Source: Cyanobacteria bacterium CYA
GTDB lineage: Bacteria; Planctomycetota; Phycisphaerae; Phycisphaerales; UBA1924
Reading direction: 5' to 3'
DNA: 64,000 bases
Assembly: GCA_008363215.1 (NCBI GenBank)
Contig: RHKP01000013.1
Coordinates: forward strand, 1 to 64,000
Positions 7,592 to 16,645 of this stretch are shown in pieces. The translations under genes were made by a program, and so were the position numbers. The stretch's first letter is position 1; each line of letters starts with the position of its first letter. The notes below the pieces were generated by a model. It saw only the letters and a program-made list of their open reading frames with translations, did no database searches and had not been told where the DNA came from.

Positions 7592-9703
7592 GTGTCCGAT
7601 CACACCCGCAAACCTCCGGTTTTGCTTGCCGCCCTGCTCGGGGGCGTGCTCTGCGTGCTTGCTCTGGTCGGGCTGGGCGGGGGATGTGACCCGGCCGCCG
7701 GACTGGGCTGGGTGCTCACCTCGGCGGTGTACGCCGGCGGACCGGCGGCGATTTACCTGTTCGCCGCGATCGGGTACGGGCTCCTGCTCGGGAGGTTCCT
7801 GCCGCAAGCGCCGGGCGGCGGCGCGCTGCGGGCCTCAATCGGGCTGGCGTTCATGCTCAGCGTTTCCCACGGATTGGCCGCACTCGGCTGGCTGACAGCG
7901 ATGTCGGGCATCGCGGTCTGTGCGCTCGGGCTGGCGGTGATGGCGCGAGAGGTCATCGGTTCGGCACGCTCATGGCTCGTGGCCCGGCCGCACGTCCGCC
8001 CCGGGTGGGCGGCCATCCCGGCAGTGTGCGTGCTCCTGACCGCCGCCTCGAACCCTCCCGGCACGCTGTGGGGCTCGGAGTTCGGGGGGTACGACGCGCT
8101 GAGTTACCACCTCCAACTTCCGCAGGAATGGCTGACGCTCGGGCGACTGGAGCCCCTCGAACACAACGTCTATTCCTTTCTACCAGGCTACGTCGAGTCG
8201 GCATTCCTCCATCTGGCCGTCATAACCAAGGCCCCCGTCGCCTCGGATCCCGGGCTGGTTCACGGGTTGATGGCAGGCGACGGGTGGCGCGTGCTGTCGT
8301 GCCAGTGGCTGCACGCGGGGATCAGTTTGCTGGCCGCGTGGATCATCGGCTCGCTGGCGCGCGTGCTCGGCGAGCGGGCCGGACTTGCAGACCCGAGGCA
8401 GCGGCTGGCGGGCAGCATTGCCGCCGGAGTCACGCTCGCGACGCCTTGGGTCGTTGTGGTCGGCTCACTTGCCTACAACGAGATGGCTGTGCTCGCGCTC
8501 GGGGCCGCAAGTGTGCTGGCGGCGCTGTACCAGCCGCTGCGCCCGTGGGTGCGCGGGCTGCTGACCGGGGCGCTGGTCGGCGTGGCCTGCGGCGCCAAGC
8601 CTACTGCGCTCTTCATGGTCGGTCCGGTTGCCGGGCTGGCGCTTTTGGCAGGCCTGCCGGTGCGGGGCTGGTTGCCGGCGATCGGCGCGGGCACGCTTGC
8701 CGGATTCGCAGCCCTGGCTCCGTGGCTCGTGCGCAATTTCGTCGCCAGCGGCAACCCGGTGTTTCCCGCGGCCTCGGATCTCTTCGGGCACGCCCACTGG
8801 ACCAGCGAGCAGGTCCGGCGCTTCGCATCCGGGCACCGCTTCGACGGCTCATGGTTCGATCGCCTGCGCACGGCCGTGTGGACCAGCCCGGAGTCCTCGC
8901 CCGGCGCGCCTGACGTCGTCCGGTTCCGCGGGCTGAGCAATCCGCAATGGGGTGTGCTGTTCCCTGCCGGCCTGATCGCGGCGATCATGTGCATGGCGCC
9001 GGCGCGCGCCGAGCCGAGTCGGCGCGCCCGTCGCCTGATTGCGTCTGTCCTCATCGCCGGGTTGCTCGCGCAGTTGCTCGCGTGGTTCATGTTTACCCAC
9101 GTGCAGAGCCGCTTTCTGCTCCCCTGTCTGATCACGGCCGCCCCGCTCGTCGGCCTTGGCATCGCCCGGTTGGCCCGCCCGCGCGCCGCGACGCTGCTCG
9201 GGCTGGCGCTGGTGGTGGTGCAGGTCGGCGTGACCGTCTGGATCTGGTCGCGCCAACTCGACGGAGCCCCGACCCGCGCCATGATCGCCGGCGTCCGCGC
9301 TTTCAAGGGCGAACCGTTCGTACCCGAAGTCCATGCGGACATGCCGATTCCGGCCGTCAATCGGATCGCCGGGCGCCACACTGTGTATCTGCTGGGCGGC
9401 GCCACGCCACTCTACTTCGCACCGCCTGTGCTCTATCACACGACCTGGGACACCTCGCCGCTGGGTCGACTTATGCGCGAATATCCCGGCGAGCCCTGGG
9501 TGTGGTCAGCGCGCCTGCGCGAACGTGGAGTGGTCTACGTGCTGGCCGATCTGGCCGAACTGACGCGTCTCGGCCGGTCCGGCTGGTATGACCCGAGTGT
9601 GACGGTGCCGGCCGTGCTTGAATGGCTCGATGAAGTGGGCGAGCAGGTCGCGCACTGGCCCAACAGAGGGCAACGGCTCTATCGCCTGAAGGAGAAGCCT
9701 TGA
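7592..9703 (+). CDS. Polytopic membrane protein, GT-C/ArnT-like glycosyltransferase
   Basis: A 703-residue integral membrane protein with about 11-13 hydrophobic helices from residue 10 to 570, then a soluble C-terminal part. The segment GGYDALSYHLQLPQEW, after the third or fourth helix, sits where GT-C enzymes (GT39/GT83, ArnT, PMT) carry their acidic catalytic loop. The rest of the layout (YNEMAVLALGAASVLAA, then CGAKPTALF) resembles polyprenyl-phosphate-sugar-dependent glycosyltransferases. The start is GTG at 7592; longer in-frame extensions upstream cover the Fur/dehydrogenase genes and are not coding. The stop overlaps the next gene, a flippase-like protein, which fits a lipid-linked sugar pathway. 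No specific donor or acceptor can be named. Confidence 0.68.
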   Translation: MSDHTRKPPVLLAALLGGVLCVLALVGLGGGCDPAAGLGWVLTSAVYAGGPAAIYLFAAIGYGLLLGRFLPQAPGGGALRASIGLAFMLSVSHGLAALGWLTAMSGIAVCALGLAVMAREVIGSARSWLVARPHVRPGWAAIPAVCVLLTAASNPPGTLWGSEFGGYDALSYHLQLPQEWLTLGRLEPLEHNVYSFLPGYVESAFLHLAVITKAPVASDPGLVHGLMAGDGWRVLSCQWLHAGISLLAAWIIGSLARVLGERAGLADPRQRLAGSIAAGVTLATPWVVVVGSLAYNEMAVLALGAASVLAALYQPLRPWVRGLLTGALVGVACGAKPTALFMVGPVAGLALLAGLPVRGWLPAIGAGTLAGFAALAPWLVRNFVASGNPVFPAASDLFGHAHWTSEQVRRFASGHRFDGSWFDRLRTAVWTSPESSPGAPDVVRFRGLSNPQWGVLFPAGLIAAIMCMAPARAEPSRRARRLIASVLIAGLLAQLLAWFMFTHVQSRFLLPCLITAAPLVGLGIARLARPRAATLLGLALVVVQVGVTVWIWSRQLDGAPTRAMIAGVRAFKGEPFVPEVHADMPIPAVNRIAGRHTVYLLGGATPLYFAPPVLYHTTWDTSPLGRLMREYPGEPWVWSARLRERGVVYVLADLAELTRLGRSGWYDPSVTVPAVLEWLDEVGEQVAHWPNRGQRLYRLKEKP

Positions 9704-10767
9704 AGAAGCCGGACTGGCGACGCGCAGGACAAGGCGTCGGCTTTCTGCTCGGCCTGGCGCTGATGGGCTGGTGCATCGGCATCGCGCTCAGCCCCGACAA
9801 CCGCGAGCAACTCGGGCACCTGCTCGAAGCCACACCGGGGCAGGTGGCCATCCTGCTCGGGTGTTCGCTGGGCACGCTGCTCCTGAATGGCTGGATTTTC
9901 TGGGTTGTGCTGCTGCCTGTGAAGCGTACGGGCCTGTGGTACATGTCGGCCGTCAACGCCGTCGCCACGCTCATCTCCTACGCGCCGTTCAAGATTTCCA
10001 TGGCCTTTCGTGTACTGGTGCACAATCGGGTGGATCGGGTGCCGGTGCTGACGATCGGCGCCTGGATGGCGGCCATCGCCGTGCTGGCGCTGACGGTGCT
10101 GGTGCCCGCGCTGCTCGCCAGCATGTGGACGGGCGAACAGGGGTTGGCGTGGTGGGGGCTGTGGCTGGGCGGTTCGACGCTTTTCACCGGTACCGCCGTG
10201 CTGATGGCGCGGGCCTTCGCCGGTGAGCGGGGCTGGAATCGTCTGGCGGGCTTGTGCAGCGCGATGCTCCTGGGGCGACACATGATCGCCGGCGAGCACG
10301 GGCGGCGCCTGCACGCGGGCATCGACATGATCGCGCACTGGCGGGCCTCAGCGGCGGCCGCGCTGCTGCGCGTGGGCGATGTGTTCGTGCAGGCGGTGCG
10401 CGTATGGATCGCCTCGCAGATTCTCCACATCGATTTGGGCTGGGGTCCGTGCATGGTGATCGCCAGCACCTACTTTCTCATCGGCGCGCTGAGCCCCATC
10501 GGCATGCTTGGCTCGCGCGAGGGCGGCTCCACCGCCGTCGCGACGCTGGCCGGCATCACCACCGCCGACAGCGCCGCCGGCATTCTCACCGTCAGTCTGC
10601 TCATCACCGCCAGCGAGGCGCTGGTCAATCTCGCGGGCGGCGGCGTCGGGGCGATGGTCCTGCGCGTCGACCGCTGGTTGCTCAATCGGGTTTCCCATTG
10701 CTCGACGAGCCCCAACCGTCAGGGAGGGCTCTTGGAGCAGGACAAGTCCACCGGCCCTCTGCTTTGA
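9700..10767 (+). CDS. Flippase-like/lysylphosphatidylglycerol-synthase TM-region protein
   Basis: A 355-residue polytopic membrane protein with about eight hydrophobic helices, fitting the UPF0104/LPG_synthase_TM family, whose characterised relatives include flippase domains. The segments YAPFKISMAFRVLVHNR and LIGALSPIGMLGSREGGST match the family's two conserved polar regions. The start is TTG at 9700 with AAGGAG six bases upstream, overlapping the preceding stop as TTGA. It thus looks translationally coupled to the GT-C-like protein. A role in moving or modifying a lipid-linked intermediate is inferred from family and neighbour only. Confidence 0.72.
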   Translation: MKKPDWRRAGQGVGFLLGLALMGWCIGIALSPDNREQLGHLLEATPGQVAILLGCSLGTLLLNGWIFWVVLLPVKRTGLWYMSAVNAVATLISYAPFKISMAFRVLVHNRVDRVPVLTIGAWMAAIAVLALTVLVPALLASMWTGEQGLAWWGLWLGGSTLFTGTAVLMARAFAGERGWNRLAGLCSAMLLGRHMIAGEHGRRLHAGIDMIAHWRASAAAALLRVGDVFVQAVRVWIASQILHIDLGWGPCMVIASTYFLIGALSPIGMLGSREGGSTAVATLAGITTADSAAGILTVSLLITASEALVNLAGGGVGAMVLRVDRWLLNRVSHCSTSPNRQGGLLEQDKSTGPLL

Positions 10768-10836
10768 GAGTCCCGGCTGGTTCCGGGCAGTTCGATCAGA
10801 AACCGAAGCCCGATCCGTGGCGCTCTATCATCGGTC

Positions 10837-12519
10837 GTGAGAGTCGCACTCGCCCAGATCAACCCGACGGTCGGCGACGTGCCCGGCAATGCCGCCGCCT
10901 GCGAACGCGCCATCACGCAGGCCCGCGATGCCGGCGCACGTCTGGTCGTGTTGCCCGAATTGTGCATCAGCGGATATCCGCCGAAGGATCTGGTGCATCG
11001 TCCGGATTTCATCCGCGCCTGCGCCGCGACCGCCAAACGCGTCGGCGAATCATGCACGCGCGGACTGACCGCGGTCATCGGCACGCCGCTCCCGCTCGAT
11101 TCCGCCGGCATTTCCAACAGCCTGGTCGTCTACCGCGACAATGCTCTTGTCAACTACTACGACAAGCGACTGCTGCCCACCTACGACGTCTTCGATGAAG
11201 ACCGTTACTTCGTCCCCGGCAGCCGCGCCGTGGTGATCGATGTGGACGGCACACGCGTCGGACTGGCTATCTGCGAAGACCTGTGGCGCGGCGAGGACGC
11301 CGGCTTTGCGTCACGCTACCTCGATGCGCCCGACCCGGTGTTCGCGGCCGTCGACGCCGGCGCTCGCCTGCTCGTCGTTCCCTCGGCCAGCCCCTATGTG
11401 CTGGGCAAGCATGATCGACACGTGAGCATCCTGCGCTCGCACGCGACGCGACACGGTGTACCCGTGTGCTCGGTCAACCAGGTCGGCGGCAACGACGATC
11501 TGATCTTCGACGGGCGCGCCTGCGTGATCGCGCCCGACGGCTCGGTTGCGGCGCAGGCGCCGGCCTTCCGCGAGCACCTGCTCATCCACGATCTGGGATC
11601 GCACAACGGGCACGCCGGCGAAAGCGAACTGGGCGTCGAACGCAACGTCGTCGAGGCACTTACCCTCGGTATCCGCGACTACCTGCGCAAGACCGGCTTC
11701 CGCAAGGCGCTCATCGGGCTTTCGGGCGGCGTCGACTCGGCGCTGACAGCCGCCTTGGCCGTTCGCGCCCTCGGCTCGGACAACGTCTTCGGCGTTGCGC
11801 TGCCCAGCCGATACTCGTCCGAGCATTCCCGCACCGACGCCCACGATCTGGCCGAGAGGCTCGGCATCACCTGCCTGACCGTGCCGATCGTCGAGGCGCA
11901 CGGCGCGATGCACGAGGCAATCAACCCGGCCTTCTCAGAAATGGGCCAGCGTCTGCTCGGCCAGACTCTGCCCGACCTGGCTGACGAGAATCTCCAGTCG
12001 CGCCTTCGCGGCACCATCCTCATGACGATTTCCAACCGCACCGGCGCGCTCGTCCTGACCACGGGCAACAAGAGCGAACTGGCCGTCGGCTACTGCACGC
12101 TCTACGGCGACATGAACGGCGGTCTGGCAGTGCTCAGCGACGTGCCCAAGACCCTCGTCTACCGCGTCAGCCGGTGGATGAACGAGCACCCCGACCTGTG
12201 CGGCTTCGCGTCTTCGCCGATCCCCGAGCGCACAATCATCAAGCCCCCCAGCGCCGAACTGGCGCCTCATCAGAAGGATTCCGACTCCCTCCCCGAGTAC
12301 GATGTGCTCGACGTCATCATCGAGCGCTGGGTCGAACGCCACGAAGACGTCGCGACCATCGTCAAGGCCACGGGCTTTGATGAATCCCTCGTCCGCCGCG
12401 TCGCACGTCTCATCGACGTCAATGAGTACAAGCGCAAGCAGATGGCGGTGGGCCTGAAGGTCACGGAGCTGGCGTTCGGCTCCGGCCGGCGCATGCCCAT
12501 CGCCCGCGGCTGGTGGTGA
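10837..12519 (+). CDS. nadE: Glutamine-dependent NAD+ synthetase
   Basis: This makes NAD from deamido-NAD, ATP and glutamine in the cytosol. The 560-residue protein has an N-terminal nitrilase-type amidase domain with the catalytic triad E41 (LPELCISGYPPKD), K110 (YYDKRLLP) and C146 (AICEDLW). It also has a C-terminal ATP-pyrophosphatase domain with the P-loop SGGVDS (296-301) and TGNKSELAVGYCTLYGD. Both domains are complete. The start is GTG (10837), giving MRVALAQINPTVGD, the standard nitrilase beginning. It follows the flippase-like gene by 69 bases on the same strand. The stop is followed after four bases by the palindromic repeats at 12524-12573. Confidence 0.95.
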   Translation: MRVALAQINPTVGDVPGNAAACERAITQARDAGARLVVLPELCISGYPPKDLVHRPDFIRACAATAKRVGESCTRGLTAVIGTPLPLDSAGISNSLVVYRDNALVNYYDKRLLPTYDVFDEDRYFVPGSRAVVIDVDGTRVGLAICEDLWRGEDAGFASRYLDAPDPVFAAVDAGARLLVVPSASPYVLGKHDRHVSILRSHATRHGVPVCSVNQVGGNDDLIFDGRACVIAPDGSVAAQAPAFREHLLIHDLGSHNGHAGESELGVERNVVEALTLGIRDYLRKTGFRKALIGLSGGVDSALTAALAVRALGSDNVFGVALPSRYSSEHSRTDAHDLAERLGITCLTVPIVEAHGAMHEAINPAFSEMGQRLLGQTLPDLADENLQSRLRGTILMTISNRTGALVLTTGNKSELAVGYCTLYGDMNGGLAVLSDVPKTLVYRVSRWMNEHPDLCGFASSPIPERTIIKPPSAELAPHQKDSDSLPEYDVLDVIIERWVERHEDVATIVKATGFDESLVRRVARLIDVNEYKRKQMAVGLKVTELAFGSGRRMPIARGWW

Positions 12520-12523
12520 GTGG

Positions 12524-12573
12524 GACCGGTTTCCAACCGGTCTTGCCCCTCAACAGGACCGGTTTCCAACCGG
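12524..12573 (-). repeat. Two inverted copies of the GACCGGTT palindromic repeat
   Basis: GACCGGTTTCCAACCGGTC at 12524-12542 and a copy missing its last two bases at 12557-12573 are the reverse-orientation form of the element at 124-207. The first begins four bases after the nadE stop and could serve as a transcription-terminating or mRNA-stabilising hairpin. The remaining 230 bases to the next gene end hold no gene that I can support. Confidence 0.75.
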
Positions 12574-12806
12574 AGGGCTGCTGCCCCATCGCAGGCGCTT
12601 CACTGTCATGCGGATTCAGGTGAATCTCAGGCGTGATGGGACGCGGGAGAAGTGCTCGCCTCTGGACACCTCGGCGGGTCCGAATCGACCGGAAGTCCGT
12701 CAGCGCAAGGTGATTGCGACCCGGGCCCGTGTCTGAGGACTCACATCGGGTCCGGCGTCCCTTCAAGCCTGGGATGGAGGTGGAACAGGCAGCACCCGGT
12801 TCGAGG

Positions 12807-14147
12807 TCACTCGGCGCCGTCGGACGCCACGAGATCAAAGGTCATGCAGTAGCCCGCACGCCAGATCGGGTACTCGACCTCGCAGCGGAACCCGACAAAC
12901 TCGCGCGGGTTCCAGCCCACGCGATCGAACAGCGTCCGGGTCAGTTCCGGGTGCCGCGCGTGCGACGCCGCCCGGGCATTGCCGATCCCTTCGCCCAGCA
13001 GTTCCAGCCGCGGCTGCGCGGGGAAGCGCGTGATCCACTTCTGACCGCCGGGCGAGCTCAGGTTGGGGTACCACATCAGCGCCTCGACGCGCGGGCGCAC
13101 CAGCCTCTCGATGTCGCGATGCAGATACACGTCGAACAGCAGTCGCCGGCACGGACAGTTCACCAGCGACCACACCTCATCGAGGTTCAGCCGCCCCGTC
13201 CGAGGATCGACGTATGGGTGGTCCGACCGCGCCGCTGTGATCACGTCCAGCGTCTGCGGACCGTCCAGTTCAGTGGGGTCGATCACCTGCACCATGTTGT
13301 CGGCCGTGCCCTGGCTCGACACCGTCGGCAGCGGGTGGGTGGTGAAGGCACGCAGCAGTGCTTCGGGGGTGCGCCCGTGCGGCGTCGAATCGTCCAGCAG
13401 TTTCATGCTCCGCTTGTCCGGGTCGTCCCACTCGATCGTGTCGCCCACGCGGATCACCACCGGCATCCCGCCAGGCATCACCGTCGTCTGAAGCAGCCCC
13501 GAGGCGATGGCCCGCTGGATCATGTCCGGGTCGCGCGCCGAGCGACGAAACGCGTACAGACTGATGGATACCTCGGCCCGGCGTCCGGTGACTCCAACCG
13601 CTGATTCGAAGAGCGCTCGCCTCGCTTCGGGCGCCGCCAGCGATGTGGTCGTCTGGCCGCTGTCCGCGCTGGTGATGCGACCGATCAACTTGGCGTGCGA
13701 GCCGGCCAGCGTCTCGATCAACTGGTCAAACTGCCGCACCGCGACCTGAGCCAGTTCGATGTCGCCCGCATCAAGCCCGGCCTTGCCCATCGCATCGAGC
13801 AACTGCTCAAGCCCCTTGACGCCGGGCATCTTGACCAGCGTGTGAACGCCCGGCGAAGCGTCGCGGAGCGCATGAACCACCCGCTGGGTCGTGTTCCGAA
13901 CCACGTCGAGATGTCGAGCCATGCCTGACCCGCTCTGGGCGGGAAGCGGTAACTGACCCACCAGTCGCCCCAGGTCCGCGTGCAGCCGACCGGCCACACG
14001 CTCGCACAGTGCTGCCTCGTCGGCACTGAGCGGCTGAGCAGACGTCGCCAGATTTGGAATCACCAGCCCGGGCATGACGCGCACTGTACCCGTTCTCGGA
14101 CCTGCCTGCCCACTTTGGGGTCTTGCGTTGTCGTGCGTCTTGCTCAT
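12807..14147 (-). CDS. Unrecognised conserved-looking cytosolic protein
   Basis: I do not recognise this roughly 446-residue protein. It has no signal peptide or membrane helix. The N-terminal half is helical and Ala/Leu-rich. The C-terminal half is better structured, with motifs such as VNCPCRRLLFDVYLHRDIE and WYPNLSSPGGQKWITRFP and a closing FRCEVEYPIWRAGYCMTF. An ATG at 14147 is preferred. A TTG at 14195 coincides with the predicted transcription start of the promoter at 14201-14229, and a third ATG at 14075 is also possible. Codon use matches its neighbours. It is divergent from the secreted HAF-repeat gene. Confidence 0.6.
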   Translation of the reverse strand: MSKTHDNARPQSGQAGPRTGTVRVMPGLVIPNLATSAQPLSADEAALCERVAGRLHADLGRLVGQLPLPAQSGSGMARHLDVVRNTTQRVVHALRDASPGVHTLVKMPGVKGLEQLLDAMGKAGLDAGDIELAQVAVRQFDQLIETLAGSHAKLIGRITSADSGQTTTSLAAPEARRALFESAVGVTGRRAEVSISLYAFRRSARDPDMIQRAIASGLLQTTVMPGGMPVVIRVGDTIEWDDPDKRSMKLLDDSTPHGRTPEALLRAFTTHPLPTVSSQGTADNMVQVIDPTELDGPQTLDVITAARSDHPYVDPRTGRLNLDEVWSLVNCPCRRLLFDVYLHRDIERLVRPRVEALMWYPNLSSPGGQKWITRFPAQPRLELLGEGIGNARAASHARHPELTRTLFDRVGWNPREFVGFRCEVEYPIWRAGYCMTFDLVASDGAE

Positions 14148-14200
14148 GTCGCCCGCCGCGATCCCCACGTGTGCCTGGCAGGAAAGCCCAGTCAATTGCT

Positions 14201-14229
14201 ATAATACCAGACTTGACTGTTGACTTCAA
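14201..14229 (-). promoter_or_regulatory. Predicted sigma70-type promoter of the 12807-14147 gene
   Basis: On the minus strand, TTGAAG (14229-14224) and TATTAT (14206-14201) are separated by 17 bases. Transcription would begin near 14194, leaving a leader of about 47 bases before the ATG at 14147. It overlaps the -35 of the divergent promoter. Confidence 0.55.
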
Positions 14230-14247
14230 GTCAGATTCCAATATACT
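14220..14247 (+). promoter_or_regulatory. Predicted sigma70-type promoter of the HAF-repeat gene
   Basis: TTGACT (14220-14225) and TATACT (14242-14247) are separated by 16 bases, within an AT-rich patch of an otherwise GC-rich region. Transcription would start near 14254, about 62 bases before the ATG at 14316. A direct repeat TTGACT also occurs at 14213-14218. Confidence 0.6.
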
Positions 14248-14315
14248 GACCCACGCACAGGGGTGTCTCGGGGCGGGCATCGAGTTTCGCACAGACCCCC
14301 AATCAAAGAGGCTTG

Positions 14316-15551
14316 ATGATGCACCACACCAGTTTCCACATCGCCAGCGCGTTGATGCTGGCTTTCTGCTCCGGCCTGGCTCTCGCCCAGCCGGTCATCG
14401 TGCTCCCATCGCTGGGAGGCGAGGGCGCGATCGCACGCGACATCAACGACGCCGGCGTGGCGGTAGGTCAGTCGCTTCTGCCGGGCGGCGCCGAGATTAC
14501 GGTCGTGCGCTGGGGTACCGACCATCTGCCCGTTGACCTCGGCACGCTCGCCGGTTCCGTGGCCGGCGACGCCTACGCGATCAACAGCGCCGGCCAGATC
14601 GTCGGCTACAGCGAAGACGCGATGGGTATGCGCCGCGGCACCTACTGGGACGGCATGGGCGGAATGATCGACATGCACGCCGCCATCAACGCCACCGGCT
14701 CCTCCATCCCGTGGGACATCAACGACAACGGTCTGGTCGTGGGACAGGCCTCGATCAACCCGGGGCTGCCCAAAGGCTTTGTCTGGGAGGTCGGCACCAG
14801 CGGGCAGGTTGCCGGCGGGCTGCCCGGGTACATGAGCAGCCGCAACCTCGGAGTGAACAACGACGGGGTCATCGTCGGAAGTTCCTTCTTCTTCGGCGAT
14901 CCCGACGACGCCCACCGAGCGACCCCTGACGGGCGCGGCGGATGGGCGAGCGTCCAGATCGGGCCCCGCGGATACGAGTTCGTCGTCGCTGAGGCTGTCA
15001 ACAACAACGGCGTCGCGGTCGGGTACACGACCTATGACTCCACCACGACGGGCTGGAACGCGGTGATCTTCGAGGGCGAGAGCGACGTGATCGTCCTGGG
15101 CACCCTGCCCAACCTGGACACGTCCGAGGCCTACGACATCAACGACGCGGGCCTGGTCGTCGGGCAGGCGTTTGACGGCTCGGGCTCGGGCTTTGATCCG
15201 CGCGCCTGGGCGTGGTTCGACGGCACGATGTTTGACCTCAACGTCATGATCCCGCGCAACTCCGAGTTCGAGATTCTGCTCGGCGCCACCGGCGTCAACG
15301 AGAACAACGACATCGTCGGTTTCGGTCGTCTGCACGACGGCACGCTGGCCGGCTTTGTCATCCCTCACTTCAACCCCTTCCACTGCCCGGCCGATTTCAA
15401 CTATGACGGGCGCATCGACTTCTTCGATGTGCAGTCCTTCCTCCAGGCCTTCGCCGACGGCGACCTCTCGGCCGACTTCACGCTCGACGGCGTGCTGGAT
15501 TTCTTCGACGTGCAGGAGTTTCTCAACGTCTTCAGCGGTCAGTGTCTGTGA
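14316..15551 (+). CDS. Secreted HAF-repeat protein with dockerin-like C-terminus
   Basis: An exported protein of about 411 residues. The signal peptide ends after FCSGLALAQP. The body contains about six HAF-family repeats with the recurring core DINDAGVAVGQS, AINSAGQIVGYS, DINDNGLVVGQA, GVNNDGVIVGSS and DINDAGLVVGQA, spaced about 55 residues. This suggests a beta-propeller-like extracellular fold. The last 55 residues hold two dockerin-like units (ADFNYDGRIDFFDVQSFLQ and ADFTLDGVLDFFDVQEFLN) with Ca-binding-type Asp spacing, ending in SGQCL. ATGs at 14316 and 14319 are alternative starts; AGAGG lies just upstream. It may be attached to a surface or complex, by analogy with dockerins. Confidence 0.85.
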   Translation: MMHHTSFHIASALMLAFCSGLALAQPVIVLPSLGGEGAIARDINDAGVAVGQSLLPGGAEITVVRWGTDHLPVDLGTLAGSVAGDAYAINSAGQIVGYSEDAMGMRRGTYWDGMGGMIDMHAAINATGSSIPWDINDNGLVVGQASINPGLPKGFVWEVGTSGQVAGGLPGYMSSRNLGVNNDGVIVGSSFFFGDPDDAHRATPDGRGGWASVQIGPRGYEFVVAEAVNNNGVAVGYTTYDSTTTGWNAVIFEGESDVIVLGTLPNLDTSEAYDINDAGLVVGQAFDGSGSGFDPRAWAWFDGTMFDLNVMIPRNSEFEILLGATGVNENNDIVGFGRLHDGTLAGFVIPHFNPFHCPADFNYDGRIDFFDVQSFLQAFADGDLSADFTLDGVLDFFDVQEFLNVFSGQCL

Positions 15552-15659
15552 ACACGCATCCCTCTCGTCGTCGCGGGCGAAACCTCGCGACGGCGCTTCC
15601 GCGTCGGCGAGCGGTTCGCAGGCGCCGTTTGTGCAAGGCAATATGAGAGAGGAAAGAGA

Positions 15660-16340
15660 ATGACCCGCACGCTCGCATTTCTGGCTGTCGCGTTCGCCGG
15701 CAGCGCCGCCCAGGCCGGCGGCTTCACCAATTTCGACTCCCTGGCTGAAGGCTTCGTCGGTCCCATGCTCACCGACGGCGGCATCACCTTTTTCGATCTG
15801 AACAACAACTCGGGCGTCAATCCCGACGGGTCAAACTTCGGCCCGGGTGACTACGGCACCGACTTCATCATCGAAAACGCCACCTTCGCCGTCAACGACT
15901 TCCCTGGCTTCCTCTCCGGGCCCAACGCGCTGTCGTTCGGGACCGCGTTCATGCCGGGCGACAACCTTTCGATCAACATCCTCTCGACCTTCAGCATGAC
16001 CACCGGGCAGGTCGAGAATGCGGCCGACATGGACCTGGTCTACTACGAGAACGGCCCGTGGGGCGGCATCCAACTTCACCTGCGCGCCCTGCTCAACGGC
16101 AGCGTCGTCGGCGAGGATCTGATCACCATTTCTGACCTTGGAGGGCGCGACAACCCGACCGGCGCGCACATGTCCATCTCCGGCGTTGACTTCGACACGC
16201 TGGTGTTCACCGCTGAGTTTGCCGACGGCACCGCCACCGCGTTCGCCGGCATCTTCGACAACGTCAGCATCGTGCCGGCCCCAGGCAGCGCATTGCTGGT
16301 CGGTCTGGGCGGGCTGGGCCTGCTCCGGCGCCGTCGCTGA
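15660..16340 (+). CDS. PEP-CTERM-like secreted protein
   Basis: A 226-residue exported protein with signal peptide MTRTLAFLAVAFAGSAAQAG, a beta-rich body and a sorting-like tail VPAPGSALLVGLGGLGLLRRR. The tail matches the PEP-CTERM pattern: a Pro-containing motif, a hydrophobic helix and an Arg cluster. It would be processed by an exosortase in organisms that have one; none is in this window. GAGAGGAAAG precedes the ATG. It lies 108 bases after the HAF/dockerin gene on the same strand and is followed by a strong terminator. Function of the body is unknown. Confidence 0.83.
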   Translation: MTRTLAFLAVAFAGSAAQAGGFTNFDSLAEGFVGPMLTDGGITFFDLNNNSGVNPDGSNFGPGDYGTDFIIENATFAVNDFPGFLSGPNALSFGTAFMPGDNLSINILSTFSMTTGQVENAADMDLVYYENGPWGGIQLHLRALLNGSVVGEDLITISDLGGRDNPTGAHMSISGVDFDTLVFTAEFADGTATAFAGIFDNVSIVPAPGSALLVGLGGLGLLRRRR

Positions 16341-16410
16341 CCGACGCGTCGATCGCGATGACTGTCTTTCCGGGCGGCGAATTACGGGCTCCCCCAAGCC
16401 CCTCTATCGC

Positions 16411-16449
16411 GAGGCCCCGGCCGCGTGCCGGGGTCTCGTGTGTTTTTTC
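16411..16449 (+). terminator. Rho-independent terminator
   Basis: A stem of GAGGCCCCGGC and TGCCGGGGTCTC with loop CGCG is followed by GTGTGTTTTTTC. It ends the PEP-CTERM-like gene 71 bases downstream. The rest of 16341-16645 holds no supported gene. Confidence 0.85.
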
Positions 16450-16645
16450 ATCGAGATGGAGTGGTGGCCGTGCGGCGAGATCATGATCGACGAGCCCGAC
16501 GCGTCCGCGAAGGACCAACCGGGCGGCGTGGCGGAATCGCAGCACCTGCGCTCGTGTCTGCCCCTTCGCCGGCGCCGCGGGCGCATACACCATCTCGCCG
16601 GCGCTTCGGGTATGCACATTTCTCATCGTGCCTTCGTGCCTTGCT

